Shown here: piece by piece, positions 1 through 7,345 of the stretch
Numbering within the stretch: the stretch's first letter is position 1
Layout: each line of letters starts with the position of its first letter
Assembly: GCA_002413305.1 (NCBI GenBank)
Contig: DHWS01000133.1
Span: 8,319-52,857 of the forward strand
DNA: 44,539 nucleotides
Direction of reading: 5' to 3'
From: Actinobacteria bacterium UBA5176
GTDB lineage: Bacteria > Actinomycetota > UBA4738
The notes under the pieces: generated by a model
Database searches by the model: none
The model's input: only the letters and a program-made list of their open reading frames with translations
What the model was told of the DNA's origin: nothing
Position numbers and translations under genes: made by a program

Positions 1-1
1 C

Positions 2-1075
2 GCCAAGGAGTACACCTGCTACTACTGCCGGGTCCGCGACCAGGACCTGGGGATGGCCGTCGAGTACATGGCGGACATGCTGCAGAACTCGGTGATCCAC
101 AAGCCGGACTTCGAACAGGAGAGCCTGGTCATCCTGGAAGAGATCAACCGGCAGGACGACGCGCCGGACGACCTCATCCACGACCTGTTCGCGGAGACGT
201 TGTGGGCGGGTCATCCGCTCGGCCGCCCCGTGCTGGGCACCCGCGAGACGATCACGGCCATGACCCGGGACCAGGTCAAGCGGTTTTACGACCGGCTGTA
301 CGAGCCCCCACACTTCGTCATCGCCGCGGCCGGCAACCTGAAGCACGAGGACCTCTGCAGGCTCGCGGAGGCGAACATGGACACCGGCAAGCGGCTGTCC
401 GCGTCGGCCGCGCCGAAGGTCCGCAAGGGCGGTGACACGCCGAAGCTCAACCCGGCCACGCTGGTGAAGAAGCGGCGGACCGAGCAGGCCCACATCGTGA
501 TCGGGACCGGCGCGTACTCCCGTAAGGACCCCGAGCGGTTCGCGTTCGGCGTGGTCAACTCCGCGCTGGGCGGTGGGATGTCTTCGCGTCTGTTCCAGGA
601 GGTCCGGGAGAAGCGGGGGTTGGCCTACGCCGTCTACAGCTACCACTCGATGTTCGCGGAGACGGGGATCTTCGCCGCGTACGCCGGCACCACGCCGTCG
701 CGCGCGCACGAGGTGGTCTCGATCGCCCGCGGTCAGATCGAAGAGATCGCCGCGAACGGGTTGACGTCCGAAGAGCTCGAACGGGCCAAGGGCCATATGA
801 AAGGGTCGCTGGTGCTCTCGCTGGAGGACACCAGCGGCCGGATGTCCCGGATCGGCCGCTCCGAGATCAGCCACGGCGAGATCCTCACCGTCGACCAGAT
901 CCTGGAACGGATCGAAGCGGTCGATGCCGAAGCCTCCCGCGCGGTGGCCGCCCAGGTCTTCGGCCGTCCGATGGCCATGGCGGTCATCGGACCGTTCGGC
1001 CAGGACGAGTTCAGAGATGGCGCCGGGTCGAAGAAGAAGACGAAGGCCTCGGCCCGGAAGGCCCCGAGGCGATGA
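2..1075 (+). CDS. M16-family zinc metallopeptidase, 3' part (5' end outside window)
   Basis: The reading frame is open from base 2, so the gene began before the window; 357 residues are visible. They begin inside the N-terminal peptidase domain, with a segment (KEYTCYYCRV) like the one that follows the zinc motif in the family. The inverted HxxEH motif itself lies upstream and cannot be checked. The region VILEEINRQDD carries the downstream glutamate that completes the zinc site in M16 enzymes. The rest is the second, catalytically inactive M16 domain with its GLAYAVYSY segment. The family cleaves peptides or processes precursors, and actinobacterial members are usually cytosolic. The stop overlaps the dapB start (ATGA, 1072-1075), so the two are probably translationally coupled. 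The order M16 peptidase-dapB is conserved in actinobacteria (pepR-dapB in mycobacteria). The tail is Lys/Arg-rich. Confidence 0.9.
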   Translation, partial: AKEYTCYYCRVRDQDLGMAVEYMADMLQNSVIHKPDFEQESLVILEEINRQDDAPDDLIHDLFAETLWAGHPLGRPVLGTRETITAMTRDQVKRFYDRLYEPPHFVIAAAGNLKHEDLCRLAEANMDTGKRLSASAAPKVRKGGDTPKLNPATLVKKRRTEQAHIVIGTGAYSRKDPERFAFGVVNSALGGGMSSRLFQEVREKRGLAYAVYSYHSMFAETGIFAAYAGTTPSRAHEVVSIARGQIEEIAANGLTSEELERAKGHMKGSLVLSLEDTSGRMSRIGRSEISHGEILTVDQILERIEAVDAEASRAVAAQVFGRPMAMAVIGPFGQDEFRDGAGSKKKTKASARKAPRR

Positions 1076-1866
1076 TCCGGATCGGCGTGCTCGGCGCGGC
1101 CGGCCGGATGGGCCGGCTGGTGTGCCGGGCGGTCGCCGACGATCCGGACCTGGCGCTCGTGGCCGGGATCGGTCCCGGGTCAGCCGACACCGAGCTCGGC
1201 CCCCTGATCGGCCACGGGGACGTGGACGTGCGGATCTCGGGGGACCTCGACGCGCTCCTCCACGCCGAGGCCGAGGTCGCGGTCGACTTCACTACGCCCC
1301 AGACGGTCATGGGCAACATCCGCTGGCTGGTCGAGCACGGCATCCATGCGGTGGTCGGCACCACCGGCATCGGCCCGAAGGACCTGGAGGAGATCCGGTC
1401 ACTGGCCGAGGGCGGCGGGGCGAACGTGGTGGTGGCGTCGAACTTCGCCATCGGGGCGGTCCTGCTGCAGCGCTTCGCCGAACAGGCCGCCCGCGTCTTC
1501 CCGGCCGCCGAGATCATCGAGCTGCACCACGAGACGAAGCTCGACGCGCCCTCCGGGACGGCCATCGCCACCGCGCGCCGGATGGCGGAGTCGCGGCGTG
1601 AGGAGTGGTCGGGCCCCGCGAAGGAGACAGTCGACCATGTGCGCGGTGGAGAGGTTGAAGGGATCCGGATCCATTCGGTCCGCCTGCCCGGCCTGGTCGC
1701 CCACCAGGAGGTCATCTTCGGTGGACTGGGCCAGACACTGACGCTCCGCCACGACGCCCCCGACCGGGCGTCGTACATGCCCGGCGTGCTGCTAGCGGTC
1801 ACGTCGGTGGCGTCCCGGCCTGGGCTGACGGTCGGGCTGGAACCGCTGCTCGGCCTGGACGGCTGA
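1072..1866 (+). CDS. dapB: 4-hydroxy-tetrahydrodipicolinate reductase
   Basis: This 264-residue protein catalyses the NAD(P)H-dependent reduction that yields tetrahydrodipicolinate in the lysine/diaminopimelate pathway in the cytosol. The N-terminal Rossmann fold has the dinucleotide loop GAAGRMG at residues 8-14. The catalytic and substrate-binding signature ELHHETKLDAPSGTA spans about 150-164, with the active-site histidine pair at 152-153 and the lysine at 156. The length is normal for the family. It overlaps the preceding peptidase gene by 4 bases. Its pathway partners dapA (6451), dapF (21624) and dapL (22531) are in the same window but not in the same operon. Confidence 0.97.
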   Translation: MIRIGVLGAAGRMGRLVCRAVADDPDLALVAGIGPGSADTELGPLIGHGDVDVRISGDLDALLHAEAEVAVDFTTPQTVMGNIRWLVEHGIHAVVGTTGIGPKDLEEIRSLAEGGGANVVVASNFAIGAVLLQRFAEQAARVFPAAEIIELHHETKLDAPSGTAIATARRMAESRREEWSGPAKETVDHVRGGEVEGIRIHSVRLPGLVAHQEVIFGGLGQTLTLRHDAPDRASYMPGVLLAVTSVASRPGLTVGLEPLLGLDG

Positions 1867-1901
1867 CCGGGGTCGCGATCGTTCCTCGGCCAACCAACCG
1901 G

Positions 1902-2924
1902 TCAGATGCGCACCCGCCACAGCGTGTTGGTGTCGAGGTTCGTCTCCCACAGCGAGTCGAACCCCAACGCGATGAATCCGCTCGTGGAGGTGTCGGCGGG
2001 CAGGCTGGCGGTTCGGCGTCCGGTGGCCTCGTCGAACCTCGCCACCTGGTCGGCCAGCCCCCGGACCCACACGTCGCCCAGGCCCACGGTGAACGTCGAG
2101 TTGCTGACGGACAGGGGATGGAGGCTCACCTGATGGACCGCGTTGCTCCTGGGATCGATGACCGAAGCCGAGTCCCCGCTCCCGGAAGCGGGATAGGCCC
2201 AGACCTTCCCGTCGGCGAACCACAAGAGCGAGCCGTCGCCTCCTGACTCTCCGGCGGGGACCGTCTTCACCGCCCGATCGGTCCCGGGGTCGATGCGGGA
2301 CACCGTCCCGTTCGAGATGGCCACCCAGGCGGCGCCGCCACCGAATGTCACGTTCCCGTCGACCTCGATCGTGGCCTGGACCCGCAGGGTCGTCGGGTCG
2401 ATTCGAGCGATGCCCCCCGTCAGCGTGGAGCACCACACGCTCCCGGCACCGAACCCGACCTCCAGGCCTCCCTCCTGCAGGCGTCCGGCGATCTGGTTCG
2501 TGGACGCGTCGATGACCGCGATGTCGCCCGGCCCGCACCCGGCGACCCAGACCTTGCCGAACCCGAGGCCGGGCGTGCCGCACGATTCCTGTCCCGTGTC
2601 GATGGTGGCCACCACCTTGTTCGTGGTCGGATCGACCCGGTAGACGTCGAACCCGCGGTGGCTGGCCACCCACACGGACCCGAGGCCGGTGGCGACGGTC
2701 AGCGGGCCCCCTTCGAGCGGGATCGAAGCCAGGACCCCCGGCTCGAGGGTCGGCTGGCTGAGGGGTGGGCGGGTCGGCTGCTGGCTCGGGACCGGGCCGA
2801 ACGAGGGGGTCGCTCCGGAAGCACCGCTCGGGCGGTTCGTGCTCCGCGCCGAGGAGGCGCACCCCGAACCCAACAGAGCCAGAGCCATGGCCAACGCCAC
2901 CGCCACGCCCTTCCCCCTGGCCAT
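1902..2924 (-). CDS. Secreted lipoprotein with YncE/Vgb-like beta-propeller
   Basis: This 340-residue protein begins with a lipoprotein signal: a short basic stretch, a hydrophobic core and the lipobox LGSGC at about residues 17-21. The start at 2924 was chosen because AAAGGAG lies about 6 bases upstream; a longer reading frame exists but lacks this. The rest is a run of about 40-residue blades of the form GxVWVxxxxxxxVxRIDPTTxxVxATI, typical of YncE, Vgb or NHL-like propellers. No enzyme residues are evident. The likely place is the outer face of the cell membrane. It is transcribed away from the SARP-type regulator at 3126, which ends in a similar propeller. The pairing suggests a shared sensing or regulatory role, which is inference. 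Confidence 0.8.
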   Translation of the reverse strand: MARGKGVAVALAMALALLGSGCASSARSTNRPSGASGATPSFGPVPSQQPTRPPLSQPTLEPGVLASIPLEGGPLTVATGLGSVWVASHRGFDVYRVDPTTNKVVATIDTGQESCGTPGLGFGKVWVAGCGPGDIAVIDASTNQIAGRLQEGGLEVGFGAGSVWCSTLTGGIARIDPTTLRVQATIEVDGNVTFGGGAAWVAISNGTVSRIDPGTDRAVKTVPAGESGGDGSLLWFADGKVWAYPASGSGDSASVIDPRSNAVHQVSLHPLSVSNSTFTVGLGDVWVRGLADQVARFDEATGRRTASLPADTSTSGFIALGFDSLWETNLDTNTLWRVRI

Positions 2925-3125
2925 CCCCGCTCCTTTCCGCGCCTTTGGCATCCGCACCCGCGATCCTCCCGCACTTGGTGGATGTCCGCCCATGGCTCGT
3001 CCTCCTTCCGATCGGCTGCGGTCCGTCCGCTGCTGGGACGACGGTGCCCGATGTCGGTAGCAGCCCGGCCTGTTCGCTGGTAAACGCCCGTGCTACCGTG
3101 CGGTCGGCGAGCGGAGGGATCGAAC
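2925..3125. promoter_or_regulatory. Divergent intergenic control region between the two propeller genes
   Basis: These 201 bases separate two genes transcribed away from each other. For the plus-strand gene there is a possible -10 element TACCGT at 3094-3099 and a Shine-Dalgarno site GGAGGG at 3113-3118, seven bases before the GTG at 3126. No clear -35 element or operator repeat was found by eye. SARP-type proteins bind direct repeats near -35, and none was convincing here. Confidence 0.35.
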
Positions 3126-5003
3126 GTGGCGCATCGTTCAGGTGGACCGGATCGTCCGTTCCCGACGGCGGGTGCGGCCGCGGTCACCTTTGGGCTCCTG
3201 GGCCCGCTCGAGGTTCGCGTGGCCGGAACGCCGCTGGACCTGGGGTCCTCGAAGCAGAAGGCGCTCCTGGTGGTCCTCTTGCTGCAGGCCAATCGGTCGG
3301 TGCCGGTCGACCATCTGGTCGACGAGTTGTGGCTCGAACCCCCGGCGACGGCGATGAAGAGCGTCCAGGTCTACGTCTCGCGCATCCGCCGGCTGCTCGG
3401 GGAGGCCGCCGGGCGCCTCCAGACCACGGCTGGTGGCTATCGGGTGCTGGTCGAACCAGGCGAGCTCGACGTCGATCGCTTCGAAGCTCTGGCGGATGCG
3501 GCCCGGCGAGCCATGCCCGCCTCCCCGCTGGACGGGGCGGCGAAATTCCGCGAAGCGTTGGCCATCTGGAGAGGCCGACCGCTGTCGGATCTGGCGACGG
3601 AGATAGTCGCGCGGGGGGCGATCCCCCGGCTCGAGGAGCTTCGTCTGACGGCCTTGGAGGGCCGGATCGACGCCGAGCTGGCGGCCGGGCGGGCGGCCGA
3701 GGTCGTGGGGGAGCTCGGCGACCTGCTGGCTCGCAATCCGTTCCGCGAGCGGTTCTGTGCTCAGCTGATGGTGGCGCTGTACCGCACCGGCCGGCAGGCC
3801 GACGCGCTCGACGTCTACCGGCAGGCCGCCAGCAGGTTCGCCGAGGAGCTCGGACTGGAACCAACCCCGGAGCTTCAACGGCTCCAGGAGCAGATCCTTC
3901 GACATGACCCCGGATTGAGTCCCTCGCGGTCAACCCTTGACCCGTCCTCGCCGCCAGCGAAGGATGCCGGCCCCCCGGCGAGGCGGCTGGATGTGCCCAT
4001 ATCCCCTGCCCGCGGGGGCGGCGTGCCGCGTCGTCGGCGTTCGCGCACGCACGTCCTCATCGCGGCCGGTACGGCGACGGCCGCCCTGGCCATCGGCCTC
4101 TTGCTGGCGCTCTCCGGTGGGCCGAGGCACACGCCGCCGCCGGGGCTTTTCCCGGTCCGTCCGGATTCCGTTGCCGTGATCGACGCTGCGACGGGCGCCT
4201 TCGTCGACGACGTGACCGTCGGCAGCCGGCCGGGCTCCGTTGCTGTTTCCGCGGGATCGGTCTGGGTCGGGAACATCGAGGATCGCACGGTCACCGAGAT
4301 CGACCTGGCCAGTCGGAAGGTGGTTAGGACGTACGGCCTCCCGAGCATGCCGACCAGCATCACGGTGGGCCCCGGCGTGGTGTGGGTCGGTGATGGCTTC
4401 GAAGGGACCATGTCAAGGATCCTCACCGCGTACGGCCAGGTGTCGGCACCGTTCTTCCCAGGCCCACCGGTCCCCGGACTGCTCGCCGTGGCGACGTCCC
4501 GCGATCTGTGGGTCGGGCTCGCCGACGCCACGCTGCTCAGGCTGGACCCCGGCAGCCTCCGCTCGACCTCCACGACCCGGGTTCCGAACCGGCCGAGGGC
4601 CATCGCCCCGGTCGGTGATGCCGTGTGGACCGTGCAGTACAGCGACCGGTCGGTGGACCGGGTCGACCCGGTGCATGGCACCGTGGCGGTCGAAGCCAGC
4701 CTTCCGGGCCGGCCGATGGCGATCGCCTCGGGAGACGGCTTCGTGTGGGTGGCCACCTCCGGGGACGACCACCTCTGGAAGCTCGACCAGTCCACGGGCG
4801 CGATCCGCGCGTCCACCCCCCTGGGCGTCGATCCCTCGGCGGTCGCGGTGCAGCCGGGGGCGATTTGGGTGATCGGGGGTTCCGACGGGGTCCTGGAGCG
4901 CATCGATCCTCGAACCGGTGATCTGGTACGGACGGCGCGGGTGGGGCGTCCGATCGGGGGACTGGCCGTGGGTGGGAGCAACGTGTGGCTCACGATCCAG
5001 TGA
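3126..5003 (+). CDS. Membrane-tethered SARP/AfsR-type transcriptional regulator with C-terminal beta-propeller
   Basis: The protein has 625 residues from a GTG start supported by GGAGGG seven bases upstream. Residues about 20-110 form an OmpR-like winged helix (FGLLGPLEVRVAG, ending in VQVYVSRIRRLLG). Residues about 110-260 form a bacterial transcriptional activator (BTAD) domain, together the SARP arrangement. A Pro/Arg-rich linker leads to one membrane segment at about 311-333 (VLIAAGTATAALAIGLLLAL). The last 290 residues are propeller blades with GSVWVxN and IDLASRKVV-type repeats. The expected topology is a cytoplasmic DNA-binding part and an extracellular propeller, that is, a one-component transmembrane regulator. 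The adjacent propeller lipoprotein is divergently transcribed. The ligand and targets cannot be read from the sequence. Its stop lies one base from the end of the convergent gene. Confidence 0.85.
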   Translation: MAHRSGGPDRPFPTAGAAAVTFGLLGPLEVRVAGTPLDLGSSKQKALLVVLLLQANRSVPVDHLVDELWLEPPATAMKSVQVYVSRIRRLLGEAAGRLQTTAGGYRVLVEPGELDVDRFEALADAARRAMPASPLDGAAKFREALAIWRGRPLSDLATEIVARGAIPRLEELRLTALEGRIDAELAAGRAAEVVGELGDLLARNPFRERFCAQLMVALYRTGRQADALDVYRQAASRFAEELGLEPTPELQRLQEQILRHDPGLSPSRSTLDPSSPPAKDAGPPARRLDVPISPARGGGVPRRRRSRTHVLIAAGTATAALAIGLLLALSGGPRHTPPPGLFPVRPDSVAVIDAATGAFVDDVTVGSRPGSVAVSAGSVWVGNIEDRTVTEIDLASRKVVRTYGLPSMPTSITVGPGVVWVGDGFEGTMSRILTAYGQVSAPFFPGPPVPGLLAVATSRDLWVGLADATLLRLDPGSLRSTSTTRVPNRPRAIAPVGDAVWTVQYSDRSVDRVDPVHGTVAVEASLPGRPMAIASGDGFVWVATSGDDHLWKLDQSTGAIRASTPLGVDPSAVAVQPGAIWVIGGSDGVLERIDPRTGDLVRTARVGRPIGGLAVGGSNVWLTIQ

Positions 5004-5004
5004 G

Positions 5005-5430
5005 TCAGTCGTCGCCCTTCCCGTAGTCCCAGCTGATCAGGGTGTCCGGTTCGAGCTTGAGGATTACCCGGTCGGACTGGCGCATGGCGATAGACACCCA
5101 TCCGCGCCCGAGCTCCTCCCCGTAGCGCGTCGAGATGTCCAGCAGGAGCTGTTCGTCCTTCGGCAGCACCTCGGGCCTGCCATGGACCACCACCGCACGG
5201 TACGGGCGCTCCTCGGAGGCGATCGACACCGCGACCTCCGGATGCGCGTCCAGATCGCGTCCGGTATCCCGCACGTTCCGCCGGGTGGTCATCCATAGGA
5301 TGCCGTAGCGCCACAGGTACCAGACCGGGCGGACGTGCGGCTCGCCGTTCGACCCGATCGTCGCGAAGTGCGCCATCCGCGGCTCGGCGAGGAAGGCGTC
5401 GATCTCCTCACCAGTCATTTCCTCCGACAC
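5005..5430 (-). CDS. Pyridoxamine 5'-phosphate oxidase-like (split-barrel flavin/F420) protein
   Basis: This 141-residue protein has the split-barrel fold pattern: MAHFATIGSNGEPHVRPVWY near the N-terminus, then ILWMTTRRNVRDTGRDLDAHPEVAVS, then a VVVHGRPEV strand. Such proteins bind FMN, F420 or haem, and many actinobacterial members are F420-dependent reductases; the cofactor cannot be decided here. The GTG start has AGGAGG about five bases upstream. It is the last gene of a three-gene minus-strand operon, following the EthD protein by 9 bases and the cobalamin adenosyltransferase before that. It ends one base from the convergent regulator gene, with no obvious terminator between them. Confidence 0.8.
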   Translation of the reverse strand: MSEEMTGEEIDAFLAEPRMAHFATIGSNGEPHVRPVWYLWRYGILWMTTRRNVRDTGRDLDAHPEVAVSIASEERPYRAVVVHGRPEVLPKDEQLLLDISTRYGEELGRGWVSIAMRQSDRVILKLEPDTLISWDYGKGDD

Positions 5431-5439
5431 CGGGGCCTC

Positions 5440-5757
5440 CTACTTGACCACGTGCTCCTCGACGAACAGCAGCCCCGAGGCGCTGGTGAAGCTCTGCATG
5501 TCCTCCGTCGCCCTCGCCGCCACGTCGCTCTTCATGTCCGCGGAGAACTCCTCGCGCGTATCCCACGTGAGCACCGCGATGCCGTCGTAGGGTGCCTCGC
5601 CGCCGCCCGGCACCTTCGTCACCAGGTCGACCGTGTAGCCCTTCAGCCCGGGGTACCCGTCGCGGGCGATGGGCGCGTGGCGCTTCAGCCAGTAGTCGGC
5701 GAAGTCCTCGGGGCTCATGCCCTCCTTGCGGCGAAGCCAGATGTGGACGCGAACCAT
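5440..5757 (-). CDS. EthD-domain (dimeric alpha-beta barrel) protein
   Basis: This 105-residue protein shows the EthD pattern: a first strand VRVHIWLRRKEGMSPEDFADYWLKRHAPI, a central GLKGYTVDL, and a final FVEEHVVK strand. EthD-like proteins are small ferredoxin-like-fold proteins that act as dimers, often as accessory or degradation enzymes. The function here is unknown. Of two ATGs six bases apart, the one at 5757 is preferred because GAGGAGGG lies about seven bases upstream. It sits between the adenosyltransferase and the split-barrel gene in one operon. Confidence 0.8.
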   Translation of the reverse strand: MVRVHIWLRRKEGMSPEDFADYWLKRHAPIARDGYPGLKGYTVDLVTKVPGGGEAPYDGIAVLTWDTREEFSADMKSDVAARATEDMQSFTSASGLLFVEEHVVK

Positions 5758-5782
5758 GGCCATCCCTCCTCGAACGTGCGTG

Positions 5783-6328
5783 CTATCGACTGGGTGCTTC
5801 GGGACCCCCGGCCTGCCACCGGGCCAGGACGAACAGCAGGTCGGAGAGCCGGTTCAGGTAGTGTAGGACCTCGTCGGTGACTGGAGCGCCAGACCGCCGC
5901 AGCTCGACCGAGCGTCGTTCAGCCCTCCGGACCAGCGTGCGGGCCAGGTCCAGGGCGGCGGAGACGGGGTTCGCGCCAGGGACAATGAACCGGTCGGGGA
6001 GCGGGTGGGCTTCGACCTGCGCGTCGATCAGGGACTCCAGCCGCTCGACCATCCCGGCGGTGACCAGCGAGACCTCGGGCTCGAGCTTGGACCGCTTCTT
6101 GGGGTTGGTGGCCAGGTCGGCCCCCACCACGAACAGCTCCCGCTGCAGGTCCAGGATGAGGTCGGCGGCCTCCGCCGACGTCGAAGCGAACGCCCTGGCC
6201 AGGCCCAGCGCGGCGACCGCTTCGTCCACGCTCCCGTACGCCTCGGTGGCGGGAGAGGACTTCGGCACGCGACCGCCGTACAGGAGACCGGTGGTGCCGT
6301 CGTCCCCGGTCTTCGTGTAGATGCGCAC
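5783..6328 (-). CDS. PduO-type cob(I)alamin adenosyltransferase
   Basis: This 181-residue enzyme transfers the adenosyl group of ATP to cob(I)alamin to make adenosylcobalamin. The family signature TKTGDDGTTGL is at residues 5-15, and the ATP- and cobalamin-binding helix motif LVRRAERRSVEL lies in the C-terminal part. The size is typical of PduO enzymes. The GTG start at 6328 fits both the family N-terminus (RIYTKTGDDG) and a -10 element TATCCT (6340-6335 on the minus strand) six bases upstream, which implies a leaderless transcript. It leads an operon with the EthD and split-barrel genes. Its product is the cofactor of the class II ribonucleotide reductase encoded at 27095. Confidence 0.93.
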   Translation of the reverse strand: MRIYTKTGDDGTTGLLYGGRVPKSSPATEAYGSVDEAVAALGLARAFASTSAEAADLILDLQRELFVVGADLATNPKKRSKLEPEVSLVTAGMVERLESLIDAQVEAHPLPDRFIVPGANPVSAALDLARTLVRRAERRSVELRRSGAPVTDEVLHYLNRLSDLLFVLARWQAGGPEAPSR

Positions 6329-6334
6329 GCGGCT

Positions 6335-6340
6335 AGGATA
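6335..6340 (-). promoter_or_regulatory. -10 element of a leaderless promoter for the adenosyltransferase operon
   Basis: On the minus strand the hexamer TATCCT ends six bases before the GTG start codon at 6328. Transcription would then begin at or next to the start codon. There is no Shine-Dalgarno sequence, which agrees with leaderless translation. No convincing -35 element was found. Confidence 0.5.
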
Positions 6341-6450
6341 GCCATGCGCGGCGGCGCGCAGGCATCGAGGCGAGCGTTCGGAACGCATCCTGCTGTTCTC
6401 GGTCGCCCGAAGATGGTAAAGTCGCTTGACCGTCGCGGGAAGGAGGAACG

Positions 6451-7335
6451 ATGGCGGGCAGGTTCGGTTCGGTCATCACGGCGATGGTCACGCCGTTCCG
6501 CGACGATTACTCCCTGGACCTCGACGGCGCGCAGGCGTTGACGAAGCAGCTTCTGGACAGCGGCTCCGACGGCCTGGTGGTGGCCGGGACCACCGGCGAA
6601 GGGCCCACGCTGACCCACGACGAAAAGGGCGACCTGTTCCGGGCCGTGGTCGAGGCGGCCGAGGGGAAGGGTTCGGTTATCGCCAACACCGGCACGTACA
6701 ACACGGCCGAATCGATCGAGCTCACGGAGCTGGCCGAACGATCCGGGGCCGACGCGGTCCTGGCGGTCACTCCCTACTACAACAAGCCGCCCCAGCGCGG
6801 GCTGATCGCCCACTTCACGAAGATCGCCGAGTCCACCGAGCTGCCGGTGGTCTTGTACAACATCCCGGGCCGGACGTCCTGCACCATCGAGACCGACACG
6901 GTGCTCCGCCTGGCCGGGGTGACGAACATCGTGGGCGTCAAGGACGCCACCGGTGACTACGCCGGCATCTCCCGCATCGTGGCCGAGGGCCCGCCCGGTT
7001 TCGAGATCTACTCGGGCGACGACGCCCAGACGTTCGCCATCTGCTGTCTGGGCGGCGTGGGCGTGGTGGCGGTCGCGTCGCACCTGGCCGGGGACCGCAT
7101 GAAGCAGATGATCGACCTCATCGACGGCGGCGACGTCCCGGCCGCCCGCAAGATCCACCACGACCTGGTCCCGCTGTTCAAGGCCATGGGCGTGACCACG
7201 AACCCCATCCCCGTCAAGGCCGCGCTGGAGATCGCCGGCCGCCCCGCCGGCCCGCCTCGACTTCCCCTGGTCCCGGCCTCGCCCGAGGAACGCCAGAAGA
7301 TCGAAGAGGCGATGCGGGCGGTCGGGGTCCTCTAA
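6451..7335 (+). CDS. dapA: 4-hydroxy-tetrahydrodipicolinate synthase
   Basis: This 294-residue class I aldolase-fold enzyme condenses pyruvate with aspartate semialdehyde in the first committed step to lysine and diaminopimelate. Visible motifs are GTTGEGPTLT (about 47-56), YYNKPPQRGL (about 109-118), the catalytic tyrosine in LYNIPGR (Y136) and the Schiff-base lysine in GVKDATGD (K164). The ATG has a good GGAAGGAGG site. A likely -10 element TAAAGT, preceded by TGG, is at 6417-6422. RNase J starts 11 bases after its stop, a dapA-rnj pairing that is common in actinobacteria. Confidence 0.97.
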   Translation: MAGRFGSVITAMVTPFRDDYSLDLDGAQALTKQLLDSGSDGLVVAGTTGEGPTLTHDEKGDLFRAVVEAAEGKGSVIANTGTYNTAESIELTELAERSGADAVLAVTPYYNKPPQRGLIAHFTKIAESTELPVVLYNIPGRTSCTIETDTVLRLAGVTNIVGVKDATGDYAGISRIVAEGPPGFEIYSGDDAQTFAICCLGGVGVVAVASHLAGDRMKQMIDLIDGGDVPAARKIHHDLVPLFKAMGVTTNPIPVKAALEIAGRPAGPPRLPLVPASPEERQKIEEAMRAVGVL

Positions 7336-7345
7336 AGAGCCGACG

